In this document: piece by piece, positions 1-6,311 of the stretch
Layout of the letters: each line of letters starts with the position of its first letter
Numbering within the stretch: the first letter of the stretch is position 1
Source of the DNA: JBGOUJ01 sp041477005
Lineage (GTDB): Bacteria > Acidobacteriota > Terriglobia > Bryobacterales > JACQDG01
NCBI GenBank assembly: GCA_041477005.1
Contig: JBGOUJ010000331.1
Location: forward strand, 1-8,650
DNA: 8,650 nt
Direction: 5' to 3'
Position numbers and translations under genes: made by a program
Notes under the pieces: model-generated
The model's database searches: none
Told to the model about the DNA's origin: nothing
The model's input: the letters and a program-made list of their open reading frames with translations, nothing else

Positions 1-613
1 CAGTCGTGCCGCAGGCGCCGGTCTCGGCGAAATCTCCGCTCGGCACGATGCTGCTGATCGCCAGGGGCGCGCTCTGGTTGTTGCTCAGCGTCACCGTCTT
101 GATCGAGCTGGGCGAGTTCAAAGCCTGGTTTCCAAACGACAGGCTGCTGGCGGCATTGATCGCCGCCGCCGCCGAACCGCTGGGGGCTGGAGAAAGAGTG
201 ACCGGAGCCGTGCCAACTCCGCTCAATGCCAGCGTGAGAGGACTGCTGCCGGCGCCGTGAGTGACGGTCGCGGAACCGCTTTCGCTCCCCATTATCGAAG
301 GGGTGAAGGTAACGCTTATGGTGCAGCTAGCATTCGCGTCGAGCGTGGCCCCGCAATTGTTCGTCTGGGCAAAATCCCCACTGGCAACAATGCTCGAGAT
401 CGTCAGCGCCACCGACTGGCCGTTGGTCAGGGTCACCGACCGGGCCGAGCTGGTCATGTGCAGCGCCTGGTTCCCAAAGCCCAGGCTGCTCGCGGAGAGT
501 CTGACTGAGGCCTGAGCGCCGGCGGAGGCGATGACAAACCCGAAGGTCAGCCAGAAGGCGAATATCCGGAAGCGGGTGATTCTTATGGCAGCCGCACGGA
601 TCAGACGTGGCAT
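1..613 (-). CDS. Secreted ASH/choice-of-anchor D repeat protein, C-terminus cut by window edge
   Basis: The frame opens at ATG 613-611 and stays open for 204 codons to the window edge, so the C-terminus is missing. Residues 1-35 look like a Sec signal peptide: several arginines, a hydrophobic core (FAFWLTFGFVIASA), then an AQA cleavage site near residue 35. Two Ig-like repeats follow. The first, about residues 38-138, contains SLGFGNQAL, SVTLTNGQS, SGDFAQTNNCG, SCTISVTFTP and LALSGVG. The second starts near residue 154 with SLSFGNQAL and SGDFAETGACG. This is the ASPM/SPD-2/Hydin-like 'choice-of-anchor D' pattern of secreted or surface proteins. Cys87 and Cys97 are spaced as usual in these repeats and may form a disulfide. 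More repeats and possibly an anchor are expected beyond position 1. I infer a structural or adhesive role. There is no strong ribosome-binding site; the start rests on the signal peptide. It is probably not part of the sugar operon, given the 197-base gap. Confidence 0.85.
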   Translation of the reverse strand, partial: MPRLIRAAAIRITRFRIFAFWLTFGFVIASAGAQASVRLSASSLGFGNQALHMTSSARSVTLTNGQSVALTISSIVASGDFAQTNNCGATLDANASCTISVTFTPSIMGSESGSATVTHGAGSSPLTLALSGVGTAPVTLSPAPSGSAAAAINAASSLSFGNQALNSPSSIKTVTLSNNQSAPLAISSIVPSGDFAETGACGTT

Positions 614-810
614 CGTGGCGCCGGGCCGTGCCAATCTCGTGGCGATGTTCGCAAGTTGATACGAGTCGGCCACACATATTGTTTATCTGCTTTTCCCCTT
701 AAACCAAGATTACGTCGGTACCCGTCGTCTGCGGTACTTCCAGACCAATGCGCCTAAATCCGGGACGATCTGAGGGGTCTTTACGGGGCCCATCTGCAGC
801 TAGGGTCGCG
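614..810. other. Intergenic region between the sugar cluster and the ASH protein gene
   Basis: This 197-base gap lies between the stop of the last glycosyltransferase gene and the start of the secreted repeat protein. I find no credible gene in it on either strand. It is locally richer in A and T around 671-710 than the flanking genes. It should hold the promoter of the downstream gene, but I see no convincing -35/-10 pair. There is also no clear intrinsic terminator for the sugar cluster, since no stem is followed by a T run on the minus strand. A small repeated motif at 716-737 is listed separately. Confidence 0.6.
716..737. repeat. CGGTAC direct repeat / GTACC-GGTAC inverted repeat
   Basis: CGGTAC occurs at 716-721 and again at 732-737, a period of 16 bases. 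The same bases also form an inverted repeat, GTACC at 718-722 pairing with GGTAC at 733-737 around a 10-base loop. It sits about 100 bases upstream of the ASH protein start. It could be an operator for a dimeric regulator or a weak RNA hairpin. With a 5-bp stem, chance is also possible. Confidence 0.3.
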
Positions 811-1938
811 TCAGACCTTCAGAGCCTGGTAAACCGAGAGAGTCTTTCTCGCCGTCTCAGCCCAACTGAACTGCTTCACGCGCTCGAATCCCTGGAGTCG
901 CAGCTTCTCCCGCAAGGAGCGATCTTCCCACAGGCGGGCCATCTTGTCGGTCATGTCTTCCCGGCTGGCGGCGTCAAAGAGCAGGGCAGCGTCGCCCACC
1001 ACCTCGGGAATCGAGGTGGCGCCGGAGGCCGCTACAGGAACTCCACAGGCCATTGCCTCCAGAGGCGGAAAGCCGAAGCCCTCGAACAAGGAGGGGTAAA
1101 CGAAGATCCGGGCGGCATTGTAGAGGGCGATCAGATCTTCCTGAGAAACATAACCCAGGATCACCAGGTCCCGGCCGAGGCCGTAGGAGTCGCCTTCGGC
1201 GCGATGCTTCTGGTATATCGACCGGGTGCGGATGCCGGCGATGACGAGCTGCGCCTCCGCCCGGCTCTTTTGCCGGAACGCGGCAAACGCCGCGATGAGG
1301 GCGCTGATATTCTTGGGCGGGCTCTCTCCGCCGGCGGAAAAGACGTATTCGCGCGTCAGGCCGAACGTTTCGCGGATCCCTTGCAGCCGATCGCGGTCGT
1401 CAATTACGCGGAAATCCTCGCTAATCCCCGGGTAGGTGACCTCCACCCGAGTCTCCTCGATGCCGAGGCGATCGAGGATACGGCCCTTGCTGAAGCGGGA
1501 AGGGCAGAGGATCTTTTCGGCGCGCCGCAGGGCCGCCGGCTGAACCTTCTTGTTGTAGAGATCCGGCTTCAATCCTTCGTATTCCGCTTCCAGCAGCTTG
1601 GTGTCGTGGACCGTGGCGACCGTGGGGCAGGGCTTCCACAGGGGCGTGGTGTTCGCCGGAGAGTGGAACACGTCCAGGGACCGTCTCCGCAGCTCGAGGG
1701 GCAGCCGCAACTGCTCCCACAGAAAGAACGTGTCTCCCCGCGGGATGACGAGGCCGCTCTCCCGGAAACAAGCATGCGGGGGACGCCGGCGGGTGATCTC
1801 CTGCCGGCTGTCGAAAAAGAGCACGTACTCATGGCCTCCGTCGAGAGCCGCCAGGGAGTTGAGGAGGTTTTGAAGGTATACTCCGATCCCCTTCAGGACG
1901 GGAAGATAAAGAGCCCGCGCGTCGATGCCTACGGTCAT
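811..1938 (-). CDS. GT4 family glycosyltransferase (mannosyltransferase MtfB-like)
   Basis: This 375-residue protein has the full length and two-domain GT-B layout of retaining GT4 transferases, which move a sugar from a nucleotide donor to a lipid-linked acceptor on the cytoplasmic face of the inner membrane. The N-terminus MTVGIDARAL followed by KGIGVYLQNLL is the acceptor-domain opening typical of WbdB/MtfB-like enzymes. A histidine-containing VATVHDTKLLE segment follows. The donor domain begins near SAGGESPPKN, where such enzymes usually have a G-x-x-x-x-K-N segment. The donor-binding EX7E motif is EGFGFPPLE with Glu286 and Glu294, followed by AMACGVPVAAS. No signal peptide or membrane segment is seen. 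It is the last gene of the cluster, 71 bases after the formyltransferase, with a possible promoter in that gap. ATG 1938 fits the family N-terminus; there is no strong ribosome-binding site. The exact sugar cannot be read from sequence. Confidence 0.93.
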   Translation of the reverse strand: MTVGIDARALYLPVLKGIGVYLQNLLNSLAALDGGHEYVLFFDSRQEITRRRPPHACFRESGLVIPRGDTFFLWEQLRLPLELRRRSLDVFHSPANTTPLWKPCPTVATVHDTKLLEAEYEGLKPDLYNKKVQPAALRRAEKILCPSRFSKGRILDRLGIEETRVEVTYPGISEDFRVIDDRDRLQGIRETFGLTREYVFSAGGESPPKNISALIAAFAAFRQKSRAEAQLVIAGIRTRSIYQKHRAEGDSYGLGRDLVILGYVSQEDLIALYNAARIFVYPSLFEGFGFPPLEAMACGVPVAASGATSIPEVVGDAALLFDAASREDMTDKMARLWEDRSLREKLRLQGFERVKQFSWAETARKTLSVYQALKV

Positions 1939-1962
1939 GCCGCCACAATCCGGCCTCGATCT

Positions 1963-1981
1963 CCGGCTTGCCTAAAGCCGG
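1963..1981 (-). promoter_or_regulatory. Perfect 7-bp hairpin in the leader of the last GT4 gene
   Basis: On the minus strand CCGGCTT, a 5-base loop TAGGC, and AAGCCGG form a perfect inverted repeat between the formyltransferase stop and the GT4 start. No T run follows in either direction, so it is not a standard intrinsic terminator. It lies 24 bases before the GT4 ATG and downstream of a TATAAT hexamer. It could act as a processing or attenuation hairpin that tunes expression of the last gene. A regulatory role is inference. Confidence 0.4.
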
Positions 1982-1997
1982 ACCAGCGAGAACACCT

Positions 1998-2003
1998 ATT
2001 ATA
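1998..2003 (-). promoter_or_regulatory. TATAAT -10-like hexamer, possible internal promoter
   Basis: The minus strand reads ATATGTATAATAGG here, a perfect -10 hexamer in an AT-rich patch just after the formyltransferase stop codon, about 60 bases upstream of the last GT4 start. I see no good -35 at 16-18 bases; the spaced position reads GGTTCC. It may be a weak internal promoter for the last gene, or only the AT-rich end of the previous reading frame. Confidence 0.3.
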
Positions 2004-2009
2004 CATATC

Positions 2010-2795
2010 TTAGATTGCCCGGAACCCCCGGCGCCGGAATTCCTGGATCTCCGCCAAGGTCGGGAACGTGAAGTAGCTCCCCTGCCGGTTGTCCAACCTG
2101 CTGACGGCCTGAGTTTGAGAGGCAACGTCGCGCAGGGCGCGAGCCAGGCAGTGGGCGCCGTGCCGTTTGGAACGGCGGATGAGGTGATCCAGCGACTCGC
2201 CCGGCTGAATCTCCAGCTCGTCCTGGAGCAGCGCCGGGCCCTCATCCACCTTGGGGGCCATGTAGTGAACCGTCAGCCCGACCCTCTTCTCGCCATGGTA
2301 CATCTGCCAGAAGGTAGGCATCATACCCTTGTATTTCGGCAGTGGGGCGTGGTGGATATTGATGCAACCCAGCGGCGGGACCTGGAGCAGGGGTTCCTTG
2401 AGGATGTACGGGCAGGCCACCGACACGATCAGGTCGGGAGCGCGGCCCGCCAGGCCCGAGACAAACTCCACCGCGTTGGGGCTCCCGATCCGCCGGCACG
2501 GAATGCCGTAAGCGCGGCACAACTGTCCCATGGAGTCAAACCGCGCGGCGCCTTGGCTGCGGGGCAGCCGCGCCAGAAGCTTCGCCTTGCCGAGCCGCGC
2601 CAGGAGCCTGGCAAAGCCCACGGGGCCGTACAACGATGCGAGCTCGCGCGCCAACTGCAGCCGCGACCGCCGCCCCATCGTGCGGCAGCAAAATACCTGC
2701 CGGATCTCGAACTCCGCCGCGTAGTGCCGGAAAAGCTCCTCGAAAAACGGCAGGATATAAATCGGGTCGTCCTGCGTCAGGAATTCAATCTTCAT
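2010..2795 (-). CDS. Formyltransferase family protein, probable sugar N-formyltransferase
   Basis: This 261-residue protein carries the formyl_trans_N fold shared by methionyl-tRNA, GAR and sugar-nucleotide N-formyltransferases, which transfer formyl from N10-formyltetrahydrofolate to an amine. The catalytic triad is visible: Asn146 and His148 in CINIHHAPLPKYKGMMP, and Asp184 in KVDEGPALL. The stretch GLTVHYMAPKVDEGP is the usual strand-and-loop before the catalytic Asp. It is shorter than Fmt (about 310 residues), lacks an obvious C-terminal tRNA-binding domain, and ends with QGSYFTFPT, a tail seen in stand-alone formyltransferases. Set within glycosyltransferases, it most likely formylates a 4-amino (or 3-amino) sugar nucleotide for the polysaccharide, as the FdtF/WlaRD/VioF type does. 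No aminotransferase or dehydratase for such a sugar is in view. ATG 2795 lies 3 bases after the preceding stop, so translation is probably coupled. Its residues 40-90 are arginine- and leucine-rich and less typical. Confidence 0.85.
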   Translation of the reverse strand: MKIEFLTQDDPIYILPFFEELFRHYAAEFEIRQVFCCRTMGRRSRLQLARELASLYGPVGFARLLARLGKAKLLARLPRSQGAARFDSMGQLCRAYGIPCRRIGSPNAVEFVSGLAGRAPDLIVSVACPYILKEPLLQVPPLGCINIHHAPLPKYKGMMPTFWQMYHGEKRVGLTVHYMAPKVDEGPALLQDELEIQPGESLDHLIRRSKRHGAHCLARALRDVASQTQAVSRLDNRQGSYFTFPTLAEIQEFRRRGFRAI

Positions 2796-2798
2796 AGA

Positions 2799-3989
2799 CT
2801 AGGTTGCCGACTTCCGCACCGTTTCCCAGACGACGTACTTCCGGCCTCGAAACAGCTCGATCACGCTGAACAAGGCAGCCGCATTCAGGGTGCAGAAATA
2901 CAGCGGCACGCCCAACGGCTTCCACTGCCGGTGCAGCGGCACCAGCACGGACAGCAGGCCAAAAACATAAAACAGCGCCTGGAGCAGAAACAGGCAGCGG
3001 ATCGCGCTCCGGTTGGCGAGAAGCGCGCTACTCGCGAACAACAGAATCAGAAAGAACGGAACCATCCACCGCAGCACTTTGTGGGAAAGGAGCTGGAACG
3101 AAGCCCATCCGTGCTTCCACGGCTCCAGCAGCTCCGGGACGCTCAGAACTCCGCGAATCCCCCGCGTCACCACGCGCACCCGCATACCGAATTCCTCGCC
3201 GGCCGACTTGGTGGTCTCTTCGTAAGCCAGGGCGCGGTCCTCGAAAATCACCCGGCGCCCCTTCTTTACCACGTGGAGAGGCTGGACCAGGTCGCTGATG
3301 ACGTCGTCGTCGAGCGGGGTGTAGAGGTCCCGGCGCACGGAGTAGATGCAGCCGGAGCAGCCGGTGATGGTCCAGATGCGCGATTGGAGCTTCTTGATCA
3401 GGTTCTCGTAGTTCCAGAACACGATCGATCCCCACCCCGTCGGCGACTGTCCCTCCGGATCGAAGTACTTGTACCGCCCGCTCACCGCCCCCACTCGCGG
3501 GTCTTCATAGTTGCAAGCCAGATACAGCAACGCCTTGGGGTGATACACCGTCGTCGCATCCGAGAATACGATCACCTCGTTGCGGCACTCCTTGGCCCCT
3601 TCGTTCTGGGCATGCGTCTTTCCCCTCCGGTCCGTAATCCGCAGCAGGCGCACTCGCGAGCCGGCGAAGCTCTTCACAATCTCGTCGGTCCGGTCGGTCG
3701 ACCCGTCCGACACCACGATAATCTCCAGCTTCCCGGCCGGATACTCTGCCGCCAGCGTCTCCCGGATCTTCCGGCCGATGCTGGCCTCTTCGTTATACGC
3801 GGCGATGAGAACCGAAAGGCTGGGACAGTAGCCCGGCTCCCGCTGCGGGCGGCGGCGGAACAGCGCCAGGAAGCCCAGCAGCGCGGGGTAACCTATGTAT
3901 ACGTAGAAAAGCACCGAGACAGAGATCCAGAAAAGGACCTGCGCGACGTCCGAACAGATAATATTAATTTGCATCCAGGCGGAGGTCAT
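2799..3989 (-). CDS. Membrane GT2 glycosyltransferase, copy A of a tandem pair
   Basis: This 396-residue inner-membrane GT2 (CESA_like_1 subtype) has one N-terminal membrane segment (about 16-44), a cytoplasmic GT-A domain, and three C-terminal segments (about 305-325, 332-350, 361-380). GT-A landmarks are SVLIAAYNEEAS (59-70), VVSDGSTDRTD (92-102) with Asp95, and VIVFSDATT (139-147), the DxD-equivalent with Asp144. SDLVQPL near Asp233 is the probable catalytic-base region, and QLLSHKVLRW (299-308) is the QxxRW-like signature. It should transfer a sugar to a lipid-linked or growing glycan. It is about 90% identical to the gene just upstream (4027-5205) over 366 residues, but its first 26 residues (MTSAWMQINIICSDV...) are mostly different and encoded by AT-rich codons. 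ATG 3989 is chosen over the ATG at 3974 because both copies begin MT(S/A)(A/S)W. It lies 37 bases after copy B and 3 bases before the formyltransferase. Confidence 0.93.
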   Translation of the reverse strand: MTSAWMQINIICSDVAQVLFWISVSVLFYVYIGYPALLGFLALFRRRPQREPGYCPSLSVLIAAYNEEASIGRKIRETLAAEYPAGKLEIIVVSDGSTDRTDEIVKSFAGSRVRLLRITDRRGKTHAQNEGAKECRNEVIVFSDATTVYHPKALLYLACNYEDPRVGAVSGRYKYFDPEGQSPTGWGSIVFWNYENLIKKLQSRIWTITGCSGCIYSVRRDLYTPLDDDVISDLVQPLHVVKKGRRVIFEDRALAYEETTKSAGEEFGMRVRVVTRGIRGVLSVPELLEPWKHGWASFQLLSHKVLRWMVPFFLILLFASSALLANRSAIRCLFLLQALFYVFGLLSVLVPLHRQWKPLGVPLYFCTLNAAALFSVIELFRGRKYVVWETVRKSAT

Positions 3990-5130
3990 CTCAATCCCGT
4001 TGGACTCTTTGTGCCGGCCCGGGAGATCATTCCCGAACGGTTTCCCAGATCAGATACTTCTTCCCACGAAACAACTCGATAATGCTGAAGAACGCCGCCG
4101 CGTTCAGGGTGCAGAAATACAGCGGCATGCCCAAGGGCTTCCATCGCCGGTGCAGCGGCACCAGCATCGACAGCAGCCCAAAAACATAAAACAGCGCCTG
4201 GAACAGAAACAGGTACCGGATCCCCCCTCGGCCGGCCAGCATCGCGCTGCTCGCGAACAGCAGAATCAGGAAGAACGGAACCATCCACCGCAGCACTTTG
4301 TGGGAAAGGAGCTGGAACGAGATCCACCCGTGCTTCCACGGCTCCAGAAGCTCCGGGACGCTCAGAACTCCGCGAATCCCGTGGATCACGACCCGGACCC
4401 GCATGCCGAATTCCTCGGCCACCGATTTGGTGGTTTGCTCGGAGGCCAAGGCCCGGTCCTCAAAGACCACCCGGTAGCCTTTCTTCACCACGTGCAACGG
4501 CTCCACCAGATCGCTGCACAACTCTTCCTGGAGCGGGGTGTAGAGGTCCCGGCGCACGGAGTAGATGCAGCCGGAGGAGCCGGTGAGGCTGGCGATCCGG
4601 GACTGGAGCTTCTTGATCAGGTTCTCGTAGTTCCAGAACACGATCGATCCCCATCCCGTCGGCGACTGCCCCTCCGGATCGAAGTACTTGTATAGCCCGC
4701 TCACCGCCCCCACTCGCGGGTCTTCGTAGTTGCAAGCCAGATACAGCAACGCCTTCGGGTGATACACCGTCGTCGCATCCGAGAACACGATCACCTCGTT
4801 GCGGCACTCCTTGGCCCCTTCGTTCTGGGCATGCGTCTTTCCTCGCCGGTCCGCAATCCGCAGCAGGCGCACTCGCGAGCCGGCGAAGCTCTTCACAATC
4901 TCGTCGGTCCGGTCCGTCGACCCGTCCGACACCACGATAATCTCCAGCTTCCCCGCCGGATACTCGGCCGCCAGCGTTTCCCGGATCTTCCGGCCGAAGC
5001 TGGCCTCTTCGTTATACGCGGCGATGAGAACCGAAAGGCTGGGACAGTAGCCCGGCTCCCGCTGCGGGCGGCGGCGGAACAGCGCCAGGAAGCCCAGCAG
5101 CACGGGGTAGCCGACATACACGTAGAACAG
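2814..5130 (-). repeat. Tandem gene duplication: 2814-3911 versus 4033-5130
   Basis: The two GT2 genes form a direct repeat with a constant offset of 1219 bases and no gap over 366 codons. Counting by hand, 38 residues differ. In the donor half (3375-3881 against 4594-5100) I count about 18 mismatches in 507 bases. Positions 3780-3882 and 4999-5101 match with no mismatch over 103 bases. Similarity falls off sharply beyond 3891/5110. The flanking sequence, including the two downstream spacers, is not similar, so this is a gene duplication and not a transposon. I see no terminal inverted repeats or transposase. Confidence 0.92.
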
Positions 5131-5205
5131 GGCGGCCGCAGCCAGCCAAAACAGCGCCGCTGCATAGGCGGAGGGGCTAAGGCTGTCAGTCCAGGAGGCG
5201 GTCAT
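4027..5205 (-). CDS. Membrane GT2 glycosyltransferase, copy B of a tandem pair
   Basis: This 392-residue protein has the same layout as its downstream partner: an N-terminal membrane segment (about 14-43, alanine- and leucine-rich), a GT-A domain with YNEEAS, SDGSTDRTD and FSDATT, the SHKVLRW signature, and three C-terminal membrane segments. All recognisable catalytic motifs match copy A. The differences that may matter lie between SRI and GIRGVL: ASLTGS for WTITGC, QEELC for DDDVI, and scattered changes such as YRVVFED for RRVIFED. They fall in the part of GT2 enzymes that contacts the acceptor, so I infer a different linkage or acceptor. The gene starts at ATG 5205 inside the end of the upstream GT4, overlapping it by 20 bases. 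GAGGAG lies 13 bases upstream of the ATG, a rather long spacing, with GTGAAG nearer. Its TGA at 4029-4027 is followed after 37 bases by copy A. An intact gene, not a relic: no frameshift or stop in 1179 bases. Confidence 0.93.
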   Translation of the reverse strand: MTASWTDSLSPSAYAAALFWLAAAALFYVYVGYPVLLGFLALFRRRPQREPGYCPSLSVLIAAYNEEASFGRKIRETLAAEYPAGKLEIIVVSDGSTDRTDEIVKSFAGSRVRLLRIADRRGKTHAQNEGAKECRNEVIVFSDATTVYHPKALLYLACNYEDPRVGAVSGLYKYFDPEGQSPTGWGSIVFWNYENLIKKLQSRIASLTGSSGCIYSVRRDLYTPLQEELCSDLVEPLHVVKKGYRVVFEDRALASEQTTKSVAEEFGMRVRVVIHGIRGVLSVPELLEPWKHGWISFQLLSHKVLRWMVPFFLILLFASSAMLAGRGGIRYLFLFQALFYVFGLLSMLVPLHRRWKPLGMPLYFCTLNAAAFFSIIELFRGKKYLIWETVRE

Positions 5206-6310
5206 ACAACTTCACTAACTCCTCGATCATGACCCGGTCGGTAAACCTCGCCGCGACGGTCTCACGGGCCGCCCGGCCCATGTCCCTTGCCAGCGCCGGC
5301 TGGCGCAGGAGAGTCAGAATGCGCTCAGCCACAATCTGCGGGCTTTCGCTCGGCGTCAAGAACCCGCTGCGACCCTCCTCCAAGGCCTCCCCATTCCCGC
5401 CAACCCGCGTGGCGATACAGGGCAGCCCGCACGCCATGGCTTCCAATAGAGCGTTGGAGAACCCCTCGCTCCGAGAAGTCAGGCAGAAAACGTCGCACAT
5501 CTTCAACAAGGAAAAGACTTCGCCACAGGCCCCCAAAAACCTGACATTCGACGCGACGCCCAGCTCCCGGGCGAGGCGCTGGAGCTCCTGGAAATGCTCC
5601 GGCTCCCGGACCTCGCCGGCCACCAGAAAAGCGGCGCGGGGAAATTCCTTGCAAACCAGCGCCGCCGCCCGGATGAAAATGTCCATCCCTTTCACCCGCC
5701 GGATACCGCCGACCGTTACCACCAATGGCGAAGCGCCTCCCAGATCGAGTGAGGCGCGCAATCGCTCCGTGCCGTTCGCGGCCGCGATCCGCTCCACGTC
5801 GATGCCGTTGTATAGCGTCACCACCTTGCCCGGGTCGAGGCCGTCCTCCAGGATTGAGAACCTTCGCACTTCTTCGGAGACCGTCTGCACCTGGTCAAAC
5901 AAGGGGCTCAGGACGCGATAGGCGAACCGGTGTTTGGGGCTACGCAGGATGCCCATGTCGCGGCGGCTGGAAACCAGAACGCGGCAGCCGCTCAGCTTGG
6001 CGACCGGGCCGCCCCAAAGATCCGAGGTCTCGAAGAACGAATGCACGATCGCAACGTTCTCGGAACGAATGAGCCTCCGCAACCGCAGCGCCGTTCGCAG
6101 GGCGTTCCAGTCGTAGGTCTTGCGCAGCGGGAAAACATGCAGCGGGCACGGAAACTCGCCCAGAATCTCCAGCTTCGGGTTGACGCGGAAGGTCGCCACC
6201 AAGCATTGATACCTGTCGGGAGGCAGCAGGCGGACCGTCCGGAGGAGCGCGCCCTCCGCCCCGCCCAGACTGCACAGTTCATCGATCAGGAAAAGAACCT
6301 GCCTGCTCAC
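5186..6310 (-). CDS. GT4 family glycosyltransferase (group 1)
   Basis: From GTG 6310 this is a 374-residue GT-B glycosyltransferase. It opens with VSRQVLFLIDELCSLGGAE, the standard first strand and GGAE loop of GT4 enzymes. Later landmarks are LYNGIDVERI at the end of the N-domain, VGGIRRVKGMDIFIRA in the donor domain (the usual G-x-x-x-x-x-KG segment), and the EX7E motif EGFSNALLE with Glu282 and Glu290, followed by AMACGLPCIAT. I prefer GTG 6310 to ATG 6355: the family N-terminus starts right there, the extra 15 residues (MRSGSRSW...) resemble no GT4 start, and GTG lies 1 base after the upstream stop, as at the previous junction. The ATG would give a 44-base overlap. It has no membrane segment and would act at the inner face of the cytoplasmic membrane. 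Donor and acceptor cannot be deduced. Its last 20 bases overlap the next gene, which implies coupled translation. Confidence 0.92.
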   Translation of the reverse strand: MSRQVLFLIDELCSLGGAEGALLRTVRLLPPDRYQCLVATFRVNPKLEILGEFPCPLHVFPLRKTYDWNALRTALRLRRLIRSENVAIVHSFFETSDLWGGPVAKLSGCRVLVSSRRDMGILRSPKHRFAYRVLSPLFDQVQTVSEEVRRFSILEDGLDPGKVVTLYNGIDVERIAAANGTERLRASLDLGGASPLVVTVGGIRRVKGMDIFIRAAALVCKEFPRAAFLVAGEVREPEHFQELQRLARELGVASNVRFLGACGEVFSLLKMCDVFCLTSRSEGFSNALLEAMACGLPCIATRVGGNGEALEEGRSGFLTPSESPQIVAERILTLLRQPALARDMGRAARETVAARFTDRVMIEELVKLYDRLLD

Positions 6311-6311
6311 G

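Noticed and set aside
614..637. TGGCACG on the minus strand, resembling the -24 part of a sigma-54 promoter, close to the ASH protein start.
   Set aside because: The -12 GC is off by one base in spacing, and the element would sit almost on the start codon, leaving no room for a leader.
327..677. A 116-codon open frame on the minus strand overlapping the ASH protein start.
   Set aside because: Its product is arginine-, histidine- and cysteine-rich with no domain, while another frame of the same strand gives a signal peptide and two ASH repeats.
614..810. Possible c-di-GMP (GEMM) riboswitch upstream of the secreted protein, prompted by GGGTACCGACG on the minus strand.
   Set aside because: The conserved class I core and paired stems are not present; only a short fragment looks similar.
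748..2013. A 421-codon open frame on the plus strand opposite the last GT4.
   Set aside because: It has no recognisable domain and lies antisense to a full-length GT4 with an EX7E motif.
2010..2795. Housekeeping methionyl-tRNA formyltransferase (fmt).
   Set aside because: It is too short, lacks an evident C-terminal tRNA-binding domain, and is not next to def or other translation genes.
1968..4082. A 704-codon open frame on the plus strand across the formyltransferase and GT2 copy A.
   Set aside because: It is antisense to two genes with clear catalytic motifs, its product is a low-complexity R/Q/H/P-rich sequence with no domain, and a similar run (4000-4695) appears opposite the duplicated gene. 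It reflects codon bias in GC-rich coding DNA.
2814..5130. The direct repeat considered as a mobile element or assembly artefact.
   Set aside because: There is no transposase, terminal inverted repeat or target duplication. Differences are dispersed and include changes clustered by function, and the 5' ends differ, so a simple misassembly would not produce it.
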